Assembly: GCA_045125655.1 (NCBI GenBank)
Contig: JBGVNP010000029.1
Coordinates: forward strand, 1 to 14,325
Length of the DNA stretch: 14,325 nt
Direction of reading: 5' to 3'
Origin: RGIG4608 sp045125655
GTDB lineage: Bacteria; Bacillota; Clostridia; Oscillospirales; CAG-272
In this document: positions 7,036 to 14,009 of the stretch, in pieces
Numbering within the stretch: the first letter of the stretch is position 1
Layout: each line of letters opens with the position of its first letter
Position numbers and translations under genes: made by a program
The notes under the pieces: model-generated
The model's input: only the letters and a program-made list of their open reading frames with translations
Told to the model about the DNA's origin: nothing
Databases searched by the model: none

Positions 7036-7449
7036 ATGGAAAAAACAAATATAAGTAAATTTCAGTATACCACTCCACAAATCATAGCTTTCAACTATCT
7101 TTTTAACCAAGAAGCTGAAAACAAAGAGTGGAACATTAGATTAAGACACCAAAAGTATATTAAGAAGATATCTCCCGAAGAAGCTTTGGTTTCTTTAAGA
7201 ATGACAATTGACACAGATGATGATATTTCGCCATTTGATATCAATTTTATTGTAGAAGCAAGATTCAGATTTAAGGGATATAACGAACCCAAAATTTCGT
7301 CTTTGCTAAGTCAAACAGCTCCTGCATTACTTTTGGGATATGCACGACCCATCGTCACGATGTTTACAAACAGCTCGGGAATCGCTCCATTTAATATTCC
7401 TTTGATTGATTTCACGAATGAACCAATAATTGATTTTTCAAATCTCTAA
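7036..7449 (+). CDS. SecB-like chaperone of the TAC operon
   Basis: ATG 7036 is preferred over the in-frame TTG 7024 because GGGAG (7026-7030) is 5 nt upstream. The product has 137 residues. Visible SecB features are the strand SPFDINFIVEARFRF (66-80) and the hallmark segment APALLLGYARPIVTMF (95-110), followed by FNIPLIDF (119-126). The last two parallel E. coli SecB ILFPYAREC and LNLAPVNF. Clostridia generally lack the housekeeping SecB export chaperone, and SecB homologues outside that role are often dedicated to TA modules (Rv1957 of M. tuberculosis, CmdC of CmdTAC). It is last in the operon, 15 nt after the small protein, matching TAC gene order. Predicted role: bind the antitoxin tail and keep it active; a phage product that titrates the chaperone would free the toxin. 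Confidence 0.75.
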   Translation: MEKTNISKFQYTTPQIIAFNYLFNQEAENKEWNIRLRHQKYIKKISPEEALVSLRMTIDTDDDISPFDINFIVEARFRFKGYNEPKISSLLSQTAPALLLGYARPIVTMFTNSSGIAPFNIPLIDFTNEPIIDFSNL

Positions 7450-7488
7450 TTGCTGCGTTGTTTTTTATAATAAATATTAATCCATAAA

Positions 7489-7530
7489 AAAGAGATCTGT
7501 TGCATCAACAATGGTGCAACAGGTCTTTTG
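7489..7530 (+). terminator. Terminator of the TAC operon
   Basis: A 12 bp stem (7493-7504 with 7515-7526, one mismatch-type G-T pair) with a 10 nt loop is followed by TTT and preceded by an A run, so it could work in both directions. It lies about 40 nt after the chaperone stop. Confidence 0.75.
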
Positions 7531-7589
7531 ATTTATTTTATATCAGTTTAATACGATTAACAATCGTTTTTTTCTTAAATGTATTCAAA

Positions 7590-7632
7590 CAGAACGCCCC
7601 ATCTCTTAATCGACATGGGGCGTTCTGTTTTT
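7590..7632 (+). terminator. Rho-independent terminator
   Basis: A perfect 13 bp GC-rich stem (7590-7602 with 7615-7627), a 12 nt loop and a T5 run (7628-7632). It is stronger than the TAC terminator 60 nt upstream but has no gene of its own between, so it may be a backup or the remnant of a lost gene's end. Confidence 0.75.
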
Positions 7633-7678
7633 AGTTTTAATTGATTTCTATAGTGAGATCGAATATTCTTTTAGTCCC

Positions 7679-7788
7679 CAGATTTGAAATTCCTTCCAAG
7701 CCTTTGGGGCTCGAAAATCTCATTATTAACTCCTACAAATTTGAAAGTCAACAACTACCGATTTTTTCAAAAACCTTCAAATTTGAAA
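7679..7788. repeat. Degenerate repeat block, copy 1
   Basis: Three copies of an 11-mer CARATTTGAAA at 7679-7689, 7736-7746 and 7778-7788. The second and third are joined by a segment that recurs in copy 2 (8193-8302): AACTAYCGATTTT, TTCAAAA, CC.TTCA. Spacings 57 and 42 nt. Confidence 0.6.
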
Positions 7789-8108
7789 CATCCTAAAATT
7801 GTGGTTTTTCAAATAGTTTTATTTGTCGATAAAATTTATTAATTAACAGTATGAAATTTGATATCAATAAATTCAAAGTGGCTAAAATTGATTTAATCAA
7901 TACTATGAAATATAAATGGATATTCAACGAGTGTTCGTATAAAACGGTATATAATGCTCAATTTTTTGTAAGATAATTTGCGGTTCAAACGAAGAAGCCG
8001 GTGCGGAATAACTTGTGGACCTTTGTGAAAAAAGAAACCTTCAAAAGCAGTTTTCGCAGTTTTGTCGATTGTTATGTATCTTTTACTCGCCAATATTTTA
8101 AAGAGCAA

Positions 8109-8144
8109 AAAACACCCATATCAATTATTCGATATGGGTGTTTT
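8109..8144 (+). terminator. Rho-independent terminator, possibly bidirectional
   Basis: A perfect 14 bp stem (8109-8122 with 8131-8144) including A4/T4 ends, with an 8 nt loop. No clear gene precedes it on either strand. It sits at the end of the open frame that runs on from 7851, which suggests a decayed gene upstream. Confidence 0.7.
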
Positions 8145-8192
8145 ACTATTTTGTTGTGACAACCATGACTCTAAATCCTTGTCTACCCCCAC

Positions 8193-8302
8193 CAGATTTG
8201 AAAGCTGTTCAAACGTGTTTTGGTAAAAAACTTGTCATTAACCCCTCTAAATTTGAAAGCCAATAACTATCGATTTTCTTCAAAACCCCTTCAGATTTGA
8301 AA
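8193..8302. repeat. Degenerate repeat block, copy 2
   Basis: The same three-motif layout as copy 1: CAGATTTGAAA (8193-8203), TAAATTTGAAA (8248-8258) and CAGATTTGAAA (8292-8302), spacings 55 and 44 nt, with the shared AACTATCGATTTTC linker. Motif 1 of copy 2 matches motif 1 of copy 1, and so on in order, so it is a direct duplication about 514 nt apart. Confidence 0.6.
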
Positions 8303-8454
8303 TAGCCGGATGCTTATAGCACCGTTTTTTTCCAAAATATTTAATATTTCTTTATGACGCAGATTTATCGACATAGCAAAAACCTTTCAAAATGAGTGAC
8401 TTTTTGACAAATTATAGCATAAAAATGATTGTTTGTCAACAAATTCAACTCATA

Positions 8455-8483
8455 TTGATGTTGAATGCTTGTTATGATATAAT
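8455..8483 (+). promoter_or_regulatory. SigA promoter of the dehydrogenase-epimerase operon
   Basis: TTGATG (8455-8460), 17 nt spacer, TATAAT (8478-8483) with the extended TGA in front. It lies 27 nt upstream of the start codon. The inverted repeat at 8404-8439 just upstream may bind a regulator. Confidence 0.75.
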
Positions 8484-8510
8484 TTTTATAGTAATTTGCG
8501 GAGGAAGAAA

Positions 8511-9488
8511 ATGAAGTGCGTGATTGAAAGCGGCGGGAAAATAGTTGTGCAAGACTCACAGACATATGCGGTCACCGAGGGCGAGTGCCTTTTTGAGGTT
8601 AAGGCGGCCGGAATTTGCGGCAGCGATATCCCCAGAGCATTTTCGAACGGAGCATATTTTTACCCCATCGTTGTGGGGCATGAATTTTCCGGCATCGTTA
8701 AGGATAGCAAAAACCGCACGCTCGTGGCAAAGAGGGCATGTGTTTTTCCCATCCTTCCATGCGGAAAATGTAAATTTTGCCATGCGCAACAATGGTCAAG
8801 CTGTATAAATTATGATTATTACGGTTCCAGGCGCGACGGCGGTATACAATCGGAGATTTTGATCAAGGAATCGAATTTAGTGCTCTTGCCGGATAATGTC
8901 AGCTATGAAGCAGGGGCGATGATAGAGCCTATGGCTGTGTGCCTTCATGCTATAAAAAAAGCAAATATAAGCAAGACTTCTTCCGTTTTGGTTTACGGCG
9001 CCGGAACGATAGGATTGCTTTCGGCTATGTGGGCGAAGGCTTTTTTGGCAAAATCCGTATTTGTGCAGGACATTGATCCGAGAAGGCTTGATTTTGCAAG
9101 AAAATTGGGATTTCAGCCTTATTCAAATGAATCGGTTGACGTTATAATGGAAGCAAGCGGCTCGGGTGCGGCGCTCAATGATGCCATTATGACTTGCGAG
9201 TCCTTCGGAAAAATTATTCTGATTGGACATGGGAAAAAGGATATCTGCATAAAGCATGATGTTTTCGTGAAAATCCTTCGTAAGCAATTGACTCTGGAGG
9301 GAAGCTGGAATTCGGATTTTTCAACCGATGCAAACGATTGGGAAGAAAGCATTCAAGCAATTGCAAAAGGTATAATGGATCCGCAAGTGCTGATAACCCA
9401 TAAAATTCCGCTTAGCAGAGCAGAAGAAGCTTTCAGAATATCTGTCGATAAAAATGAACTCTCCAATAAGGTAATGGTGGTGATGTGA
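8511..9488 (+). CDS. Zinc-dependent medium-chain dehydrogenase (polyol or polyol-phosphate type)
   Basis: ATG 8511 follows GGAGGAAG; the TTG at 8496 is too close to that site. The protein has 325 residues, slightly short for the family (~345). It shows the full zinc MDR set: catalytic zinc ligands C36 (AAGICGSD), H57-E58 (GHEFSG) and E139 (MIEPMAV); structural zinc cysteines C84, C87, C90 and C98; and the NAD(P)-binding GAGTIG (163-168). The sequence most resembles sorbitol dehydrogenase and galactitol-1-phosphate dehydrogenase (GatD). It would oxidise a polyol or polyol phosphate to the keto sugar in the cytosol. The epimerase gene starts 1 nt after its stop, so the pair probably feeds a ketohexose or ketopentose phosphate into central metabolism. 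Exact substrate is unknown. Confidence 0.88.
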   Translation: MKCVIESGGKIVVQDSQTYAVTEGECLFEVKAAGICGSDIPRAFSNGAYFYPIVVGHEFSGIVKDSKNRTLVAKRACVFPILPCGKCKFCHAQQWSSCINYDYYGSRRDGGIQSEILIKESNLVLLPDNVSYEAGAMIEPMAVCLHAIKKANISKTSSVLVYGAGTIGLLSAMWAKAFLAKSVFVQDIDPRRLDFARKLGFQPYSNESVDVIMEASGSGAALNDAIMTCESFGKIILIGHGKKDICIKHDVFVKILRKQLTLEGSWNSDFSTDANDWEESIQAIAKGIMDPQVLITHKIPLSRAEEAFRISVDKNELSNKVMVVM

Positions 9489-9489
9489 T

Positions 9490-10155
9490 ATGGCATATAA
9501 ATTAGCGCCGTCTATGATGTGCTGTGATCTTATGAACGTAAAAGAGCAGATAAAAATGTTTGAGGAGCAGAGGATCGATGCTTTGCATATTGATATAATG
9601 GATGGAAGCTTTGTTCCCAATATTGCTCTGGGGACATGCTTTGCCGCACAGTTAAAAAGAGAAACGAAAATCCCTCTTGACCTGCACTTTATGATAGACT
9701 CGCCTGAGCGATACATAAACACGTATCCTATCAGTGAGGGCGATTATGTGAGCATACATTTTGAATCGACAAATCACGTGCAAAGGGCATTGCAAGCGGC
9801 AAAGGACAAGGGTGCGAGGACGCTCCTTGCCATCAATCCTGCAACGCCGATTTACGCTGTGAGCGAGGTTTTTGATGATATTGACGGCGTTCTTATCATG
9901 AGCGTTAATCCCGGATATGCCGGGCAAAAAATGATTCCTCGGTCGATAGAAAAAATCAAGGCAATGAGAAATTTTTTGGATGAAAACGGCAGACATGATG
10001 CTGAAATTGAGGTGGATGGCAATGTCAGCATTGAGAACGCTATAAAAATGCGCACTGCCGGAGCAAATATTTTAGTTTTGGGAACAGCGGTGCAATCAAA
10101 GAAAGAAGGCTTTAGTGCCGAGGATATTAAGCGATTCAAGGAAACGGTGAAATGA
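9490..10155 (+). CDS. Ribulose-phosphate 3-epimerase family protein, allulose-6-phosphate epimerase-like
   Basis: A 221-residue TIM-barrel enzyme that starts 1 nt after the dehydrogenase stop and is translationally coupled. Metal ligands and catalytic residues of the family are present: H33 and D35 (HIDIMDGSFVPN), H66 (DLHFM), NPGYAGQ (140-146) and D176 (EVDGNVS). The N-terminal strand APSMMCCDL resembles AlsE of E. coli (SLMCMDL) more than Rpe (SILSADF), which points to allulose-6-phosphate to fructose-6-phosphate or a related hexulose phosphate rather than housekeeping Rpe. Its coupling to a polyol dehydrogenase supports a dedicated sugar pathway. No transporter or kinase gene is in the window. 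Confidence 0.88.
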   Translation: MAYKLAPSMMCCDLMNVKEQIKMFEEQRIDALHIDIMDGSFVPNIALGTCFAAQLKRETKIPLDLHFMIDSPERYINTYPISEGDYVSIHFESTNHVQRALQAAKDKGARTLLAINPATPIYAVSEVFDDIDGVLIMSVNPGYAGQKMIPRSIEKIKAMRNFLDENGRHDAEIEVDGNVSIENAIKMRTAGANILVLGTAVQSKKEGFSAEDIKRFKETVK

Positions 10156-10201
10156 AACAGAATTTTTGCAGAGTTGCATTTTTATCCTATGAACCCACTC
10201 T

Positions 10202-10240
10202 AAGCCTTGAAAGCACTACGTTTTTAAGGCTTTTTCTTGT
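10202..10240 (+). terminator. Terminator after the epimerase gene
   Basis: AAGCCTT (10202-10208) pairs with AAGGCTT (10226-10232), followed by TTTCTTGTTTTT. The stem is short and the loop long, so it is weaker than others in the window, but it is correctly placed about 45 nt after the stop. Confidence 0.6.
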
Positions 10241-10289
10241 TTTTAAGAGTTTGAGTAGGTGTTAATCACGTTTTTCTCTTAATAATCTG

Positions 10290-10333
10290 TACGCTATAAG
10301 CCCATCTTTACGGTGACTAATAGCGTATTTTTT
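10290..10333 (+). terminator. Hairpin with U run in front of parB-like gene (possible attenuator)
   Basis: TACGCTAT (10290-10297) pairs with ATAGCGTA (10320-10327), followed by a T run to 10333. It ends only 5 nt before the ribosome site AAAGGAGAG (10338-10346) of the parB-like gene. A terminator-type hairpin inside the leader would allow conditional read-through into the element's genes. Confidence 0.5.
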
Positions 10334-10350
10334 ATTTAAAGGAGAGAAAA

Positions 10351-11232
10351 ATGGACACTAAAAAGATTAGACCTGTTGAGTCAGGTAATGATGCAAAGCG
10401 AGAAAAGGTTAGAGTAATTCCGATTCAATTCTTTGATGATTTTCCCGGTCACCCATTTTACGTTAAAATGGATGAAGAAATGCAAGCTCTTATGGAGAGC
10501 ATTAAAGAATTTGGTATATTAACACCTCTGATTGCTCGCAAGAAAGAAAATGAACGGTATGAGATTATTGCCGGTCATAGAAGAAAATTTGCTGCTAAAA
10601 AGCTTGGTCTTCCCGAACTCCCCGTAATATTGAGGGATATGACAAGAGATGAAGCTATTGTAGCTATGGTAGATTCCAATCTTCACAGAGAACGGATTCT
10701 TCCTTTCGAGAAGGCTTATGCCTACAAAATGAAAATGGAAGCAATAAAACGTCAGGGTTCACGAACGGATTTAACTTCGACACCAGTGGAGTCGAAGTTA
10801 AGAACCGATGAGGCAATAGGTAATGAGGTGGGTGAGAGCAGAGAGCAGATTAGACGTTATATTCGTCTTACTTTTCTTTGCAAAGATCTTTTAAAGATGG
10901 TTGATTAAGGCAGAATTGCTTTGAGGCCTGCTGTTGAGTTATCTTATCTAACTGTGGACGAGCAAAACGATCTTTACGAAACAATTGGAAGTGAAGATGC
11001 AACGCCGTATCTTGTTCAAGCGATTGAAATGAAGAGATTAAGTCAGAAGAAAGCTCTGTCAGTCGATAAAATCTTTTCAATAATGACTCAGCAAAAACCG
11101 AATCAGATTGAAAAAATAAAAATTCCCACACAAAAGCTTGAAAAATATTTCTCACGCGGAACGCCGCAAGCGCAGATTGAGTCTATTATTCTTCAAGCTC
11201 TTGATGAATTCTATGCGAGAAGAAGTAAATAA
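10351..11232 (+). pseudogene. ParB/Spo0J-family partition protein of a conjugative element, split by in-frame TAA
   Basis: The 5' part (185 codons) has the ParB N-terminal domain: IPIQFFDDFPGHPF, a helix, GIL.PLIARK, and the CTP-binding box AGHRR (74-78), DSNLHRE, then the start of the HTH region (AIGNEVGESREQIRRYIRL). It stops at TAA 10906-10908 after KMVD. The same frame continues without a break as GRIALRPAVELSYL to 11232, which is how intact relatives read through (typically MVDEGRIA...PAVELSYL). A single G-to-T change of GAA to TAA explains it. The second half has no ribosome site and no ATG near its start, so it is probably not made. ParB next to Maff2 and TrbL is a usual order in Tn1549/CTn-type elements. 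A truncated N-terminal protein could still be produced. Confidence 0.8.
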
Positions 11233-11240
11233 GAGTATTT

Positions 11241-11287
11241 AACACGGTATTTTAATGCAAAAAGCATTGATTTACCGTGTTTTTTTA
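11241..11287 (+). terminator. Terminator after parB-like pseudogene
   Basis: AACACGGTA (11241-11249) pairs with TACCGTGTT (11273-11281), with an inner stem AATGC/GCATT around A-rich loop bases, and a T7 tail. A strong intrinsic terminator 9 nt after the stop. Confidence 0.85.
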
Positions 11288-11504
11288 TTTTCTCAAAAAT
11301 TTTTTTGAAAAGTTTGCAGAAAACACATAGAAGAATTTGTCTTTGGTTGGTGAAAGGGAAAACAAAGCCCTTCACACAACTGGATAGCCTTGTACCGAGA
11401 GTTATACAGAATCTTTGGATAGTGTGCGATGATATGAGCCCGCCCAAGGATGAAAATGGCACATAAAAAGCAGAAAATCGCACGAAATTGGCGGTCCTGC
11501 GCAC
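11288..11504. other. Non-coding segment of the conjugative element
   Basis: No gene is supported. It contains a separated inverted repeat GTGCGAT/ATCGCAC (11424-11430 and 11477-11483) and a GCGC-ACTT-GCGC repeat (11500-11511, 3' half in the promoter region). Elements of this type can carry cis-acting transfer sites between genes, but nothing here proves an oriT. Confidence 0.35.
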
Positions 11505-11533
11505 TTGCGCCGTAAAAGGGAATATGGTATAAT
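11505..11533 (+). promoter_or_regulatory. Promoter of the transfer-gene remnant
   Basis: TTGCGC (11505-11510), 17 nt spacer, TATAAT (11528-11533) with extended TGG in front. It drives the Maff2-like and TrbL-like genes and faces a hairpin 35 nt downstream. Confidence 0.65.
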
Positions 11534-11567
11534 GAATATGCTCAAAACTATATCCAAACGCCAGAAG

Positions 11568-11612
11568 GCAACGAAAACACCATTTTTTTACGAATGGTGT
11601 TTTTTTGTTGCC
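11568..11612 (+). terminator. Leader hairpin before the Maff2-like gene
   Basis: GGCAAC (11568-11573) pairs with GTTGCC (11607-11612) outside a second stem AAAACACCATT/AATGGTGTTTT (11574-11584 and 11593-11603) with T-rich loop and flank. It lies between promoter and gene, so it may attenuate transcription of the transfer genes. Confidence 0.5.
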
Positions 11613-11669
11613 CGAAACCACCAAAAGCGCCCGATAGGTTGAACAAATCAAAGCAAAGGAGGTATTTAT

Positions 11670-12059
11670 TTGAAGAAACCAATCAAAAAAGAATTAAAGA
11701 AGGAGGGAGGGCAGATCTGTTACGGCAAGTTCCTTTATATGGGCTTCTTGTGTGCCATTATGCTCGGATGCTTCGCTTTACCTGCATTCGCCGCATCGGA
11801 CACACCGACCATCTGGGAAAAGGCAACCGAGATCATGAAGGACGTTTACAATCAAATTCTTCTGATCTCCACAATCGCCGCTGTCGTAACCGCAGCCGTA
11901 GCACTGCTTTTGATGAACTTCTCACGAAGCGGAAAAACGGTAGACGAGTCAAGAGCTTGGCTCAAGAGAATCATCATCACTTGGGCGATCTTAAACAGCC
12001 TTGGCTTCATTATGGCATACGTTACACCCTTCTTCACAGACGGACGATGGAACGGATGA
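11670..12059 (+). CDS. Maff2-family small membrane protein of a conjugative element
   Basis: Start is TTG 11670, chosen because AAAGGAGG (11655-11662) is 7 nt upstream. The product has 129 residues: a Lys-rich N-terminus, a signal peptide (GFLCAIMLGCFALPAFA, cleavage likely before ASD), then two hydrophobic helices (QILLISTIAAVVTAAVALLLM and IIITWAILNSLGFIMAYV) separated by a basic loop (SRSGKTVDESRAWLKR). This is the layout of Maff2/TrbC-pilin-like proteins encoded next to TrbL in Tn1549/CTn-type conjugation modules, where they form part of the mating channel. The frame is intact, but the next gene is truncated, so it is probably a non-functional leftover. Confidence 0.75.
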   Translation: MKKPIKKELKKEGGQICYGKFLYMGFLCAIMLGCFALPAFAASDTPTIWEKATEIMKDVYNQILLISTIAAVVTAAVALLLMNFSRSGKTVDESRAWLKRIIITWAILNSLGFIMAYVTPFFTDGRWNG

Positions 12060-12087
12060 TTCCATATCATAGAAAGGAAGTGATGCA

Positions 12088-12204
12088 GTGGGCATATTAG
12101 ACGGTATCGTTGAATGGATAGCCACACAAGTGATGTATGGGCTGGATTTGATCAGTTCATCGGTTTTGGGCTCGCTTGGATGCAACATGGATATCCTTGA
12201 ATGA
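12088..12204 (+). pseudogene. TrbL/VirB6-like conjugal transfer protein, 5' fragment
   Basis: GTG 12088 follows AAAGGAAG. The first ~36 codons read GILDGIVEWIATQVMYGL and SSSVLGSLGCNMDI, the standard N-terminus of the TrbL-like integral membrane channel protein that follows Maff2 in these elements (about 280 or more residues). The match ends at NMDI (~12195). After two further codons the frame hits TGA 12202. From about 12221 the DNA encodes DAHP synthase. The rest of the conjugation module is missing, so this is a deletion junction. Confidence 0.75.
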
Positions 12205-12220
12205 TAAAATACGGACAGTC

Positions 12221-13048
12221 CGCCTTCGCAGAGTGCAGGAGCAGGTAGCAGATAAGATTATTATCATCCCCCGTATCTACACCAACAAGCCGAGAACCAC
12301 GGGTCAGGGCTACAAGGGAATGCTTTATCAGCCCGATCCCGAGGAAAAGCCGGATATGTACAAGGGTATCGTTGCCATCCGTGAGCTTCATATGGCAGCT
12401 TTGCACGACTACGATTTCTCCTGCGCGGACGAAATGCTGTACCCCGAGAATCACCGCTACCTTTAGGACCTTATTTCCTACGTTGCGGTTGGAGCGCGTT
12501 CTGTTGAGAATCAGCAGTACAGACTGACCGCAAGCGGCGTCGGCATTCCTGTTGGAATGAAGAACCCCACAGGCGGCGATCTCGGCGTTATGATGAACTC
12601 GATCGTTGCCGCACAGTCCGGACACACATTTATTTACCGTGGTTGGGAGATTTCCACAGACGGCAATCCTTATGCCCACGCGATTCTTCGCGGATACATT
12701 GACTACGCAGGCAGCAGCGCCTCCAACTACCATTACGAGGATCTTCTCCGCGTGGAGGAGCTGTACGAAAAGTCTAACCTCACCAATCCATCGATTATCG
12801 TAGATACCAACCATAACAACTCGAGGAAGAAGTGTCTTGAGCAAGTTCGCATCGCCAAGGACATCGTTCACAGCCGCAATCAGAACGGGGGTATTAAGCG
12901 TTTGGTCAAGGGACTTATGATTGAGAGTTACCTTGAGGACGGTGCTTGCAAAGCCGAGGAGCATATCTTCGGAAAGTCGATCACCGCCCCCTGCCTCGGT
13001 TGGGAAAAGACCGAGAAGCTGATCCTTGATCTTGCGGATAAACTGTAA
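12221..13048 (+). pseudogene. 3-deoxy-7-phosphoheptulonate (DAHP) synthase, class I alpha, 5'-truncated and with internal TAG
   Basis: The first enzyme of the shikimate pathway (PEP + erythrose-4-phosphate). Homology begins at RLRRVQEQVADKIIIIPRIY and continues with NKPRTTGQGYKGML, VGARSVENQQ, GVGIPVGMKNPTGGDL, ILRG, VDTNHNNSRKK, GLMIESYLEDG and GKSITAPCLGWE. The N-terminal ~70 residues of the family, including the IIGPCS loop that helps bind substrate, are absent. A TAG at 12464-12466 interrupts HRYL*DLISYV; intact relatives have D or E there, and GAG to TAG is the simplest change. Both halves are in one frame. The stop of the gene is followed by tyrA after 11 nt. Not functional as it stands. 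Confidence 0.85.
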
Positions 13049-13059
13049 GGAGAAAAGAA

Positions 13060-13919
13060 ATGATCGTAGATATAACCAAAAGGATCCTCATTGTCGGTCT
13101 CGGACTTCTCGGCGGAAGCTATGCCAGAGGACTCAAGCGATTTGGATTTCATATCAGTGCCATCACAAAAGAGCAAAGCTCGATCAATTTTGCGCTCAAA
13201 GAGGGCATCATCGACGAGGGAAGCACCGAGATCGATGCCCGTATGATAGGTGAAGCGGATCTTGTGATCTTTGCGCTCTATCCCCACATCTTTGTGGAGT
13301 GGATCGTAGAAAACCAAGAACTTCTCAAAAGCGGAGCCTTGATTACCGACGTGACGGGCGTGAAGCGCAGTATCGTATATAAAATTCAGGATATACTCAG
13401 ACCTGACGTGGAATTCGTTGCCGCACACCCGATGGCAGGACGTGAGGTATCCGGGGTAGAGAACAGCACGGACAGAATGTTTTTCGGTGCAAACTTTATC
13501 GTAACTCCTACTGAGAAGAATACGCCCGAAGCTGTTGAGACAATCATTGAGCTTGGCAGACTTCTCGGATTTTCCAACGTGACCACACTTTCTCCCGAGG
13601 AGCATGACGAAATGATCGGATTTATCTCTCAGCTCACTCGCTGTATTGCCATCACACGCTGATGACTTGCAATGATAAGGAGAATATGGAGAAATTCACG
13701 GGCGACCCATTCCGCGACCTTACCCGAATCGCGCGTATCAATGACCTGGTGTGGAGCGAGCTCTTTGCAGCCAACAAGGACGTTTTGCTTAAACAAATGA
13801 ATTTGTTTATCGGCAAATTCAACGATTTGAAGACCATGCTTGAGGGCGACGATATTGAGGGGATGAGAGCTATGATGCGACACTCCACCGAGTGCAGAGC
13901 ACTTTTCGACAAGAAATAA
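13060..13919 (+). pseudogene. tyrA: Prephenate dehydrogenase, frameshifted
   Basis: Converts prephenate to 4-hydroxyphenylpyruvate with NAD(P), the committed step to tyrosine. ATG 13060 follows AAGGAGAAAAG. Visible motifs: Rossmann GLGLLG (13-18), ADLVIFALYP, ITDVTGVK, the AAHPMAGRE loop with H123, and SPEEHDEM with H182. After QLTRCIAIT the frame breaks at 13653-13658. The remaining C-terminal helical domain (LMTCNDKENMEKFTGDPFRDLTRIARIND...) lies in another frame from about 13659 to 13919. A two-base gain, most simply an extra AC in CACAC, explains it. R194 replaces the His usual in QLTHCIA, another possible decay mark. Joined length of about 285 residues equals the family. The conserved rest suggests recent loss. 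Confidence 0.88.
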
Positions 13920-13951
13920 ATAGCAATCTTTTAGCATATTTTTGAAATTAG

Positions 13952-13980
13952 TTGAATTATTCATAAAATCGTGGTATAAT
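13952..13980 (+). promoter_or_regulatory. SigA promoter of desulfoferrodoxin gene
   Basis: TTGAAT (13952-13957), 17 nt spacer, TATAAT (13975-13980) with an extended TGG in front, 29 nt before the ATG. Confidence 0.75.
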
Positions 13981-14009
13981 AAATAAAAAACACATAGGAG
14001 GTATTTATT

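Larger units (their letters stand above)
7450..8454. other. Gene-poor region with hairpins and degenerate repeats
   Basis: About 1 kb, very AT-rich, with no convincing gene. It holds three terminator-like hairpins (7493-7526, 7590-7627, 8109-8144), two copies of a degenerate repeat block, and an inverted repeat TTGACAAA/TTTGTCAA (8404-8411 and 8432-8439) in front of the dehydrogenase promoter. A 41-codon frame from ATG 7851 ends at TAA 7974. It continues in the same frame to about 8150 without further recognisable homology, so it may be the remains of a gene. Confidence 0.6.

Noticed and set aside
7851..7976. 41-codon frame from ATG 7851, continuing in frame to about 8150
   Set aside because: No ribosome site or recognisable homology, and it is interrupted by TAA at 7974. 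Kept only as a possible gene remnant.
7893..8108. 71-codon minus-strand frame
   Set aside because: It lies in AT-rich non-coding DNA, with no ribosome site and no family features.
7679..8302. Possible CRISPR array from the recurring CARATTTGAAA motif
   Set aside because: Repeats are only ~11 bp, the spacing varies from 42 to 57 nt within blocks, and the linker between motifs 2 and 3 is itself conserved. No cas genes are nearby.
11424..11511. Possible oriT of the conjugative element
   Set aside because: Only short separated inverted repeats are seen. No relaxase gene or known nic sequence is in the window.
11211..11651. 146-codon minus-strand frame over the element's leader region
   Set aside because: It runs through a terminator, a promoter and hairpins on the plus strand and shows no recognisable domain.
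12152..12964. Long minus-strand frame of 270 codons
   Set aside because: It is the antisense shadow of the DAHP synthase pseudogene, whose sense-strand translation has clear family motifs.
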